Part shown: positions 1 through 7,700 of the stretch, piece by piece | Layout of the letters: every line of letters begins with the position of its first letter | Numbering within the stretch: the first letter of the stretch is position 1 | From: Clostridia bacterium | GTDB taxonomy: Bacteria > Bacillota_A > Clostridia > Christensenellales > Aristaeellaceae | DNA length: 9,646 nucleotides | Assembly: GCA_017530275.1 (NCBI GenBank) | Contig: JAFXMP010000089.1 | Coordinates: 1 to 9,646, forward strand | Direction: 5' to 3' | The notes under the pieces: generated by a model | What the model saw: only the letters and a program-made list of their open reading frames with translations | What the model was told of the DNA's origin: nothing | The model's database searches: none | Made by a program: the position numbers and the translations under genes

Positions 1-2
1 GC

Positions 3-291
3 GCTTGGGGATTCGTCAAAAAGTTAGAAGAAATATCAGCAAAATATCCGGATGGGCAATTACAGGAAGAGCCGCGGTTCATATTAACCGGGGAGATTAT
101 TCCGGAATCGTTGCGCGGGGACAGCAAGGCTGATAGTCAAATGCGGAGAAGATTATAATGAAGCCAATATAAGTAAAATGGGAAGCACTGATACCGTCTT
201 TGGCTCTGTGCGCTTTATCACACCGCCAAACAGCATCAGTGCTTCCGAAAACAGTTTTTCAGGATTACAAGAGACTGTCAAGGAAAAATAA
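3..291 (+). pseudogene. Possible frameshifted 3' end of an unrecognised gene
   Basis: Two adjacent plus-strand frames each read like genuine polar protein. From position 3 the reading is AWGFVKKLEEISAKYPDG and on to FILTGEIIPESLRGDSKADSQ, ending at the stop at 156-158. From about 139 the frame shifted by one base reads KCGEDYNEANISKMGSTD and on to FITPPNSISASENSFSG, ending at the stop at 289-291. A single extra base near 140-142 (caaatg) would join them into one C-terminal segment of roughly 95 residues. I do not recognise the family. The gene start lies outside the window. It could be a decayed gene, an assembly error, or simply two chance openings. An antisense opening at 153-377 has no ribosome binding site and is less convincing. 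Confidence 0.3.
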
Positions 292-380
292 GCCTTCAAG
301 CCGCCGTAAGAAGGGAATGTATCTTTGGCAATCAACAGAAAATGATTGAACGCATTGCATACGAGGACGACATGCATCAG

Positions 381-635
381 CTATGTCATTCTGAGCCAGC
401 GAACGTCAGTGGAGCGCCAGCGAAGAATCTCAAAGCAACGGCATAAACCATGCGGCATATACCCCGGCAATGAGATTCTTCGCTCGCGCCCATCCGTAGA
501 GGGCGCGGCTCAGAATGACAGGAGGGCGCTCCGCTGGCATGAAAGCAGGAGGGCGTTCCGCTGGTTCAGAATGACAGGAAGGCGCTCCGCTGGCACGAAA
601 AACAGGAAGGCGCTCCGCTGGTTCTGAATGACATA
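381..635. repeat. MITE-like intergenic repeat element with inverted ends
   Basis: The left end ctatgtcattctgagcc (381-397) and the right end ggttctgaatgacatag (619-635) are inverted copies with two mismatches. Inside, 384-432 and 471-520 form a second inverted pair. Their outer 14 bases (tgtcattctgagcc) and inner 13 bases (gcgaagaatctca) match perfectly in inverted orientation while the middles differ. The CATTCTGAG...GAAGAATCT theme is a known, very widespread intergenic repeat in bacterial genomes. A further partial copy (cagaatgaca) lies at 674-683. No transposase or clear target-site duplication is visible. The whole stretch 292-731 has no credible gene; 292-380 and 684-731 show nothing else I can name, and no clear terminator follows the minus-strand protease gene. 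Confidence 0.7.
520..632. repeat. Four-unit tandem repeat, alternating A-B-A-B
   Basis: Four units start at 520, 547, 576 and 604, with lengths 27, 29, 28 and 29 bp. Each begins aggaggGCG or aggaaGGCG and shares the core ggcgctccgctgg. Units 1 and 3 continue with gca(t/c)gaaa, whereas units 2 and 4 continue with gttc(a/t)gaatgac, so the true period is a dimer of about 56-57 bp. The B units recreate the outer end of the surrounding repeat element (cagaatgac). This suggests growth of the element by duplication of one end. There are no unique spacers, so it is not a CRISPR array. Confidence 0.8.
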
Positions 636-731
636 GCCCCAGCATATCATGACTTCGCATCACGGAACGATAGCAGAATGACAGCGTTCGCTTGCGCCCG
701 CGAAGGCAGGCAGGGTCTCCCTCGCCAATCT

Positions 732-1949
732 TTAGCCCTGCTTCTCGATCGCCTTGATGCGCTGGCTGAGGGTGGGGTGGGAATACTCCAGCTTCACCAG
801 CAGGGGCGAAGGCGCCAGGGCGGAAAAATTCTGGCGGGCGAGCTTTTTCAGGGCCGAAATCAGCGCGGGGCCGTAGCCTTCCCGGACGGCCTGCTGATCC
901 GCCCGGTATTCCGCGCGGCGGGACAGGGCGTTGACGGCAAGGCCGAACAGCGGCTGCACCAGCGCGAATTCCACGCTCATGATGAGGATCATGGCAAAGC
1001 CGTAATTGACCCCGGAAAACCCGAAGGGCGCAAAGATTTCCGCCGAGCGGAGCGTCAGCCAGGCCAGCACGCCCAATACCGCCATCTGCGCGAAGGACAT
1101 CAGCTGGTTTTTCAGCGTGTCCTTATGCAGGCCGTGGCCCAATTCATGCGCGAACACGGCGCAGATTTCGTCCGGGGTGGAGGCTTTCAGCAGGGTATCG
1201 TAGAGCACGATGGTTTTCATCTTGCCAAAGCCGGAAAAATAAGCGTTGGATTTGGTGGAGCGGCGGGACGCGTCCATCACCTGGATCTCCCGCGCCCGAT
1301 AGCCGTTCTTTTCGAGCAGGGCGGTCAGCTTTTCTTTGAGTTCCCCGTCCTCCAGCGGCGTAAATTTATTGAAGATCTTGCTCAAATGCGGGTACAGGAA
1401 CGCAATGAACAGCACGATCAGCGTCATGAGCACCGCGAACGCCAGGATCATCCAATCGCCAAGCGCCTTATGCACCCACATCAGCAGGCTGCCCACCACG
1501 ATCAGGATGACGAGCTGAATCAGGAAGCTTTTCGCCTGATCCAGCCAGAAGGTCTTCTTCGTGGAGCGGTTGAAGCCGTACTTTTCCTCGATCTTCATGG
1601 TGTCCCAATAGGAAACGGGCAGCAAAAGAAGCGAAGTGAGCGCCGAGAGGAGCAGCACGCCCGCCATCTGCCAAAACGGCGTATCCGGAAACAGGGCGGC
1701 GAACGAAGCGTACAGGTTCAGCGCGATCAGCAGAAAGTCGATCACGAAGGCCGCCGTCTTTTCGATCATGCTCAGGCGGCATTTTTCCCCATGGTACCGC
1801 CGCCAGGTGCGGTAGGTATCGCGGTCGTAGACGTCGATCACGTTGGGCGGCACGGGGTTGTTTTCGGACCTTTTTTCGATCCATTTCAAAAACATCCCGT
1901 ACAGGTACACCAGCGTCAAGATCAAAAGGGCCCATCCTTTGAAATCCAT
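732..1949 (-). CDS. M48 family membrane zinc metalloprotease (Ste24/HtpX-like)
   Basis: This 405-residue integral-membrane protease belongs to the M48 family, close to the Ste24 (CAAX protease) branch. The zinc-binding motif HELGH is at residues 268-272 and the third ligand is Glu347 in EYRAD. Other family hallmarks are EEKYGFNRST (121-130), the SNAYF loop (234-238) and the C-terminal YSHPTLSQRI (389-398). Hydrophobic segments lie near residues 5-20, 66-85, 95-112, 142-157, 166-186, 285-300 and 318-338. Length and layout match complete family members. The start is well supported: AAAGGAGG sits 8 bases before the ATG, and a sigmaA-like promoter lies just upstream. In eukaryotes Ste24 trims prenylated peptides; bacterial members probably act in membrane protein turnover, and the substrate here is unknown. 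The preceding ATPase gene ends 62 bp upstream on the same strand, so read-through is possible. Confidence 0.93.
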   Translation of the reverse strand: MDFKGWALLILTLVYLYGMFLKWIEKRSENNPVPPNVIDVYDRDTYRTWRRYHGEKCRLSMIEKTAAFVIDFLLIALNLYASFAALFPDTPFWQMAGVLLLSALTSLLLLPVSYWDTMKIEEKYGFNRSTKKTFWLDQAKSFLIQLVILIVVGSLLMWVHKALGDWMILAFAVLMTLIVLFIAFLYPHLSKIFNKFTPLEDGELKEKLTALLEKNGYRAREIQVMDASRRSTKSNAYFSGFGKMKTIVLYDTLLKASTPDEICAVFAHELGHGLHKDTLKNQLMSFAQMAVLGVLAWLTLRSAEIFAPFGFSGVNYGFAMILIMSVEFALVQPLFGLAVNALSRRAEYRADQQAVREGYGPALISALKKLARQNFSALAPSPLLVKLEYSHPTLSQRIKAIEKQG

Positions 1950-1976
1950 CTGTGCTTCCTCCTTTGCTTCTTTTGT

Positions 1977-2005
1977 AGTATAGCCCAGTTTTTCCTATCT
2001 TGCAA
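1977..2005 (-). promoter_or_regulatory. Predicted sigmaA promoter of the M48 protease gene
   Basis: On the minus strand a TTGCAA -35 box (2000-2005), a 17-base spacer and a TATACT -10 box (1977-1982) lie in the 62-bp gap before the protease gene. The expected transcript start near 1970 gives a very short leader that still contains the AAAGGAGG ribosome binding site (1958-1965). The spacing and the match to consensus are good; no operator is visible. Confidence 0.65.
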
Positions 2006-2011
2006 GCGCCG

Positions 2012-3031
2012 TTATGGCAAAGCCTTCAGGAAGCCCCGGCGGATCTCCTCCAGCCGCGCGTAATCCATGGCGTCGATATAGTATCTCTCCAGCGCGTCAT
2101 GCTTTTCCTTGGCCTGGGAGAGCGCCTCCACCGCCTGGGTTTTGAGCAGCTCGCAGGCCGCCCGGTCAAAGGCCAGGCGCGCGCTGTGCCGCCGGAGCGC
2201 CCCGGCGTCCAGCGAAACGGACAGCACCCGCGCGTCCAGGAGCACCGCGGAGGTGAACGTGCCGCAGCCTGCCGATACGTGGGAAAGCTTTCCCGCGTCC
2301 AGGGGATCGTGATACGCGCTTCTTTTCAGGCCGCGCTGGCCCGCTTCCTCCCACACCGGGCGGAGCAGCGCGTCCGCGTCAAAGCCCCAGGGCGCCTCCA
2401 GGCAAACCACGCGTTCGTTTTCCAGCGCATCCGTATACTGCGAAACGCCCTTCCAGGTGATGGCCTGCAGGAAGGCGTGGCTGTCCGTGCCCGGCGCGCC
2501 GCAGGGGATCAGGGCCTTCATTTCCTGCCGGAGCAGCCGCCTTTCCTTTTCGGACAAGGCCGTTTCGTACGCCGCCCCCGCGTCCTCCCGAACGGACAGG
2601 GCGGCGCGCAGATACCGGTACGCCTGGGCGTAGCATAAGGAAATCTCCCCTGTCAGCGCGGCGATTTCCTCCTTCTGGCTTGAAAGCTGCTTTTCCTCCA
2701 GGCAAACGCCCAGGTTCAAGATGCCGTCCCCGGCCCCGGGCAGGGCGGGATCGACGATGTGCGGGGCCGTGCCGTCCATGACGAGGAAGCCGCGGCCCGG
2801 CACGAACACCGCGTCCAGGCTGTCCGGATCGCCGGAGCAGAAATAATAGTCGACCTCCATGCCAAGACGCTCATAATGCCTGCCCACGTCCCGCATCAGC
2901 GTGCTTTTTCCCACGCCCGGGCCCCCCTTGAGGATCACCGTTCTGTCCGCCTGAAGCCGCAAATTCTGGAAAAAGCCCACAAACCCATTCGCCGTATTGC
3001 TGCCGGGAAACAAACGCCGCACGCACGCCAT
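2012..3031 (-). CDS. PRK06851-family P-loop ATPase, duplicated-domain protein
   Basis: This 339-residue protein resembles the clostridial/Bacillus family PRK06851, which consists of two related P-loop halves of unknown cellular role. The first half opens with RRLFPGSNTANGF (about residues 5-17), followed by a perfect Walker A GGPGVGKST (36-44) and the family hallmark MDGTAPHIVDP (85-95). Residues 110-175 look helical. The second half restarts with HAFLQAITWKGV (185-196), but at the expected Walker A place it reads EAPWGFDAD (212-220), with no Gly-Lys-Ser/Thr, so it probably no longer binds nucleotide. The C-terminal YYIDAMDYARLEEI (317-330) is also family-like. I chose the ATG at 3031 because AAAGGCGG lies 8 bases upstream and family similarity begins there. 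An in-frame ATG at 3121 has no ribosome binding site and abuts the sortase terminator. A weak TGTAAT -10-like box lies at 3056-3061. Confidence 0.82.
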   Translation of the reverse strand: MACVRRLFPGSNTANGFVGFFQNLRLQADRTVILKGGPGVGKSTLMRDVGRHYERLGMEVDYYFCSGDPDSLDAVFVPGRGFLVMDGTAPHIVDPALPGAGDGILNLGVCLEEKQLSSQKEEIAALTGEISLCYAQAYRYLRAALSVREDAGAAYETALSEKERRLLRQEMKALIPCGAPGTDSHAFLQAITWKGVSQYTDALENERVVCLEAPWGFDADALLRPVWEEAGQRGLKRSAYHDPLDAGKLSHVSAGCGTFTSAVLLDARVLSVSLDAGALRRHSARLAFDRAACELLKTQAVEALSQAKEKHDALERYYIDAMDYARLEEIRRGFLKALP

Positions 3032-3124
3032 ACGCGCCACCGCCTTTCTGATCGGATTACAGCACGTTATGCCCGGCGGCGGCAAAAAAGAACCCCGGAC
3101 TGCGCGACGGCGCCCGGGCAAAGC

Positions 3125-3145
3125 AAAAACGGGAGCGATCCCCCG
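3125..3145 (-). terminator. Intrinsic terminator of the sortase gene
   Basis: Read on the minus strand, cgggggatcgctcccg (3145-3130) folds into a 6-bp GC-rich stem with one G-U pair and an ATCG loop. It is followed directly by five Ts (3129-3125). It lies 10 bases after the sortase stop codon and upstream of the ATPase gene, so it should separate the two transcripts. Confidence 0.75.
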
Positions 3146-3155
3146 CCGAAAAATT

Positions 3156-4193
3156 TTATAAGCTCCCTTTGAAGGCGTTTTGGATCATATTCTCCAACTG
3201 CGGCTTTCCTTCATTCTCGCGAATCCTTCTGGCGCTGACGATCAGGCGTTCATTGTCGTCGCCGTCGCAGGTGACAAGCAGCAGCAGCTGATCGTCCGCT
3301 TGGATATCAAGGTTCACCTTAAAAAACGAATACTTCCGGATTCGTTCAATGGCTTCCTCGCGTTCCCGAACGGACATCTGCGACAGCTCCCGGATGTTGA
3401 TATAATTCTCCATCCCCGGAACGATGCTGATTTTGGAGGCGGCAAAAACGATGTATTCCCCGTCTTCATGCATCGTATCGAACGTTATGAAGGGGTTGTT
3501 TTTATAATATGAAACGTTTTCATATTTCCTCAGGCTGCCGAACATGTCTCCGTTTTTCATGTTGTGCCCGTAGATGATATAGGTATAGGGCCGCACGCTC
3601 AAATCGCAGTTTTCGTCCAGAAAAAGAGCGCCGTTTACATTATGATACCCGAGGGAATCTCTTCTCAGATAATATTCATTATCGCGCTTGACCACCGCCT
3701 GGTCCAGCATATCAACGATGGTAAGCCAGCCGATAATGTCTTTATTCTGCCTGCGGAGCTTTTCAAAGCGGCTGTAGATGATCCCGTATCGGTTCAGCGG
3801 ATAAGACTGTGCCGGCAGATACGCTTCCTCCTCCTCCGCGGCGTCTTTGTTGTTTTCCGCCGCAATGCTGTCGTACAGCATCGCGATCAGCGATCGGGCA
3901 GGGCCGGGCTCCTGCGCGTCATCGCTTGCAAAGGATGCGGCGGCGGTTTCCAAAGCAGCGGCTCCTTCTCCTTCCGGGCCCGATGCGTCCGCGTCCGCAT
4001 AATAGAGGGCCCTCAGATCGTTCGCGCTGTTCCTTTGCGATATTTCATCCGCAGCATAGCGAAATACCTTGATCGACGAGATCGCAAGAAGGATCAGGCA
4101 GATCCCGGCTGCCGCCGCGATCAGCGGCTTTTTTAGGAAGGGTTTGGAAAGCCGCACATGGTATCTCCGCTTTGCCCTATGCTTTCGCTTCAT
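3156..4193 (-). CDS. srtB: Class B sortase, membrane-anchored cysteine transpeptidase
   Basis: This 345-residue sortase would cleave a surface protein at its sorting motif and attach it to the cell wall. It starts with a basic cytoplasmic tail (MKRKHRAKRRYH) and one signal-anchor helix (about residues 23-41). A long acidic, Ala-rich spacer follows (about 52-131), with the class B catalytic domain from about 139. Catalytic residues are His210 in IIYGHNMKNGDMFGSL, Cys309 in LLVTCDG and Arg317 eight residues later in RLIVSARR. NGALFLDEN just before the His strand is also typical of class B. The chosen start at 4193 has GGAG six bases upstream; an in-frame ATG at 4250 would add 19 residues but has no well-placed ribosome binding site. 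The gene is divergent from the large wall-anchored protein at 4735-8277, its likely substrate. The protein is longer than usual for class B because of the spacer. Confidence 0.93.
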   Translation of the reverse strand: MKRKHRAKRRYHVRLSKPFLKKPLIAAAAGICLILLAISSIKVFRYAADEISQRNSANDLRALYYADADASGPEGEGAAALETAAASFASDDAQEPGPARSLIAMLYDSIAAENNKDAAEEEEAYLPAQSYPLNRYGIIYSRFEKLRRQNKDIIGWLTIVDMLDQAVVKRDNEYYLRRDSLGYHNVNGALFLDENCDLSVRPYTYIIYGHNMKNGDMFGSLRKYENVSYYKNNPFITFDTMHEDGEYIVFAASKISIVPGMENYINIRELSQMSVREREEAIERIRKYSFFKVNLDIQADDQLLLLVTCDGDDNERLIVSARRIRENEGKPQLENMIQNAFKGSL

Positions 4194-4406
4194 CTTTCGC
4201 TCCGTTGTCAGCGCGGTCGGCCGTCCGAAGAAAAAAACCGCGGATTTCATCCTTCATGCTTTCGTATCCCGCCCGGTCCGGCAACGGAACAAAAACCGCT
4301 GCGTCTGCCGTCTGCGCGCGCTCTTTGCATCCCAAAAGGCGGCGGGACCGAAAGGGATGATCTACAAAATAACATTATGCTTGAATGGAACAGCGATAAC
4401 AATGAA

Positions 4407-4435
4407 ATTATTGTTGTAATTCTATTAATTTTCAA
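4407..4435 (-). promoter_or_regulatory. Predicted promoter of the sortase gene
   Basis: On the minus strand a TTGAAA -35 box (4430-4435), a 17-base spacer and an AATAAT -10 box (4407-4412) give a transcript start near 4400 and a leader of about 205 nt. An overlapping alternative, TTGTTA-17-CATAAT (4374-4402), is weaker in the -35 but cannot be excluded. The leader contains a hairpin, catccc (4328-4333) with gggatg (4354-4359). Both candidate promoters lie in the AT-rich island that separates the two divergent genes. Confidence 0.5.
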
Positions 4436-4494
4436 TTCCATAATGTTTCTTATCTATTACAATAATGAACAAATTGTTAAATATATTTTTTCTG

Positions 4495-4523
4495 TTGAAA
4501 CATTCATGCGCGGTGCATATAAT
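4495..4523 (+). promoter_or_regulatory. Predicted promoter of the large surface-protein gene
   Basis: A TTGAAA -35 box (4495-4500), a 17-base spacer and a perfect TATAAT -10 box (4518-4523) form a strong sigmaA-type promoter. The predicted transcript start near 4530 leaves a leader of about 205 nt. The -35 box is identical to that of the divergent sortase promoter, and the two -35 boxes are 59 bp apart. Confidence 0.7.
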
Positions 4524-4529
4524 GTTACG

Positions 4530-4734
4530 AGAACAAATTTTTTGGTTTCCTATATCTTCCAGCAGAACCATTCGTGAAGCAGGCATCCATGGACGGAACG
4601 CAGGAGGATCACGCCAACCTAAAAAGGTTTTGTTCCGGCAATACGGAGAAGAGAGATCGAAAAGACAGCAAAGGCGTCTTCTTCGTTTTCTCTTTTGCTC
4701 ACGCGCAAATACAAATGAGAAAGGCGGCATGTAC
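4530..4734 (+). promoter_or_regulatory. Long structured 5' leader of the surface-protein gene
   Basis: Two structures are visible. The first is CGGAAC (4594-4599) paired with GTTCCG (4632-4637), enclosing a small hairpin aacct/aggtt (4616-4620 with 4625-4629). The second is a long imperfect stem of about 18 bp in which 4649-4666 pairs with 4676-4694 around the loop agcaaaggc. The 3' arm is T-rich but is not followed by a clean T-run, so it is not a textbook terminator. I could not match the leader to a known riboswitch, including the cyclic-di-GMP classes that control some clostridial sortase systems. A 49-codon opening (ATG 4589, stop 4736-4738) overlaps the start of the main gene as ATGA. 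The ribosome binding site AAAGGCGG lies at 4720-4727, 7 bases before the chosen start. Confidence 0.4.
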
Positions 4735-7700
4735 ATGACCTTCAAGAAGAGGCTGCTATCCCTGATAATGGCGTTCGCCATCCTTATCAACCTCGGGCTG
4801 GGGCTGCCGGCGGGCGCGCTCGCCGAAAAAACGGTCCGAAAAGCCGATATATACTTCGTTCTTGATTCCACCGGGTCCATGTCAAGCTATATCTCCTCCG
4901 TCGTGCGCAACCTTTCCGTGTTTATCACCCGGCTCACAGAAAACAACATTGATTTACGAATGTGCCTGATCGATTACCGGGACGTGACCACCGATTCCGT
5001 CCCGCTGACGATCCACACCTTCGACGGCGGATACTGGACGTCTTCCGAAGCCGCGATCAAGGCCGAGATTCAGTCGATCCGGATCACGGGCGGCGGGGAC
5101 GAGGATGAAACGCCGACGGACGCTTTGATGAAGATCCCGGCGGGAAGGACGGACGCGAGCAAATTTGTGTTCCTGCTGACGGACGCGAACTATAAGCGCG
5201 CCGACGGCAGGCTGATCCCCTCGATGGAGGCTGTGATCGCCAAATTCAAAGCCGAGAACGTTTCCGCTTCCGTCGTCAGCAAGATGCGCTATGAAGGCGA
5301 TTACAGATCGCTGTATCAGGGCACCAACGGGATCTTCATCGATATCAACAGCGCGGACTACAGCGAACTGATGCTGCAGATCGCGGACTGGATCGAAGAC
5401 AGCGCGCTTGAATTGATTCATGGAGAATTCAATTATCTGAGCTTCTCCGGCACGAAGGACGCGTCCACAGACTTTTATTACAGCGACGCTTACTTCTATG
5501 AGGATTCCACCTATTATAACAACCATCTGGCCACCATGTCCCTGGATCTTGCCTTGTCCATTTCCAGCACGCTGGGCAAATCGGTGAAAACCCTGCAAAC
5601 GAGCGAATGGAAGAACAAAACGAAGAATATTGAAGCGCTGTTTGAAACCATCGGCTTCGAGCGCTTCAAGCGGTGCGACGAGCTGTATGCCGAGCCCGAC
5701 GTGAACACCATCGGCGTCGTTGCCGCCAGCAAAAAAATCGAATTGAAGAAGAAAACCGGCGAAAGCGATACGTCGACCCTGATCGCGCTCGTCGTCAGAG
5801 GCACGGGCTACTATAACGAATGGGGCGGCAACTTTAACGTCGGTTCCTCCGGCACGCATACCGGCTTCACGATCTGCCGCGACAAGGTGCTGTCCTTCCT
5901 GAAGCAGTACATCCAGGAGAACGGCATTTCCGGGCGTATCAAGCTGTGGATCACAGGCTACAGCCGCGCGGGCGCAACGACCAATATGGTGGCCGGCGCA
6001 TTGGATTCCCAAATGAGGAGCGGGGTGCTGACCGGGAGCGACGCCAACTATCTGCCCTCCGGCGTTACCCTGGCGTTCAACGAATTGTACGCCTATCCCT
6101 TTGAGCCGCCCATGGGGATCACCAAAAGCATGGCCAGCAATTATTCCAATATCCACAATAACGTCAATATTTATGATCCCGTTCCGAAGGTCGCCATGGA
6201 GGCCTGGGGCTTCTCCCGCTACAATAAAGACGGCGGAAGCAGCAACAACGTGCTGCCCAACCTGTCCTCCAAGAATTACGCGAGCGCGCTGAAAGCCATG
6301 AAAACGCAGTACTCGCAGATCCTGAGCGGGCAGCCCTCCGGCGCAACGGAAGGAAAAGAATACAATATTTCCGAATACGCGTATTCCGCGTACATCAAAG
6401 CAGAATACAATATCCTGTTGGGTCTTCAGCTCTCCATCGACGGCCGGATCAACAAATCATTGACCGTCGATAAACTGCTCTACACATTGCTGAATGATGA
6501 TTTCGCCGGGACGATCGGCAGCCGAAGCAATTATGTTTCAGATTATCAGAGCGCAATTATTCCCGTCCTTGCGGACGGTCTGGGGTTAAAATACGACGGT
6601 GATTTTGAAGCATACCTGGATCAGCTGATTTCGTTGTTCAAAGAAATTTTAACCGGCGAAAACCTCGTCTATATCTATTCTCCCCTGCTGAATCCCACCC
6701 TTAAGTTTGACAAACGGGTGGAAACCGTCGACAAGCGCATGAATGAGGTCATCGAGAAAGCCGTCAACGCCGATATGGACCGAACGGTCGATTCCGCGCA
6801 TCTCCTGGCCCTGGCGGAAGCGATGATCCCGCTGATCGCGGAGATATTCGTCTCCGACCCGGACGGCTGCCTGAGCGCCATCTATACATTCAAGAACAGC
6901 AACGTTGCGCAGGCCCATTTCCCCGAGGTCACGCTTGCCTGGCTGCGCTCTCAGGACTCCTTCTACACCGAAAGCCCGATCAACGTCCTGTTCCCGAACA
7001 TTCTGCGCATCCTGCGCATCAATTGCCCGGTCAATGTGATGGTGTACGATTCGGACGGCAGAACCGTGGCGGAGATCATCGACAATAAACCGACAAGCAT
7101 CGAGTATGTCGGCTGCGATATCAACGAAAACGATGAAATGGTCATCACCCTGCCGGCCGATGAAACCTACCGCGTGGAAATCACCCCCACGGATGACGGC
7201 ACCATGAACTTCGCGGTGGAAGAATACAATGAATTATACGGCGATTATTCAAGGCTGCTGAACTACTACTCGGTTCCCATTGAGGAAGGCAATAAGCTTT
7301 ACGCGGATATTCCCGCCATCAGCGAAACCGACTGCGCGGACGCGCACAAGGCTTCCACCGCAAATTACAGGCTGACGCAGGAGAACGGGGAAGTCATCGC
7401 GCCGAGCCAGGAGATCAAGACCCCCACGGACGCGGGCCAGTACGAGGTCGCGGTTGCCGCCAACAATGCCGGCGGTCTCGCGCTGGGCGGCGGAAGGTTC
7501 GTCAGCGGCAGCTTCTGCAAGATCACGGCCGTTCCCATGCAGGAAGGTTCCTTCCTGGGCTGGTACGAAGGCGATAAGCTCATCAGCAAAGAGCTTTCGT
7601 ATCGCTTCCCCGTCACCGGCGATCGTTCCATCGTGGCAAAATTTGTCCAGCCGCAGATGGTCAAGCTGGAAACCAAAGCGACGGAGGGCGGCTTCATCTT

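Noticed and set aside
520..632. CRISPR-like short repeats
   Set aside because: Units are directly adjacent without unique spacers and vary in sequence and length.
430..663. Minus-strand opening with repeated CHSEPAER peptides
   Set aside because: It is the translation of the intergenic repeat element, has no ribosome binding site, and such openings are common annotation artefacts.
678..2063. Long plus-strand opening of 461 codons
   Set aside because: It is antisense to the M48 protease, which has family motifs, a strong ribosome binding site and a promoter; the plus-strand reading is low in hydrophobics and rich in Gln, Arg and His, as expected for a shadow frame.
4158..4577. Plus-strand openings in the divergent intergenic region
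   Set aside because: They run across both predicted promoters, have no ribosome binding sites and show no recognisable domains.
4465..4734. N-terminal extension of the surface protein to the ATG at 4465
   Set aside because: The predicted promoter (-10 at 4518-4523) lies downstream of it, and a normal signal peptide and ribosome binding site occur at 4735.
4530..4734. Cyclic-di-GMP riboswitch (class I or II) in the leader
   Set aside because: I looked for it because some clostridial sortase systems use one, but the conserved bases of either class are not present.
4954..6156. 400-codon minus-strand opening
   Set aside because: It is antisense to the VWA and lipase-like domains of the surface protein, with shadow-frame composition and no ribosome binding site.
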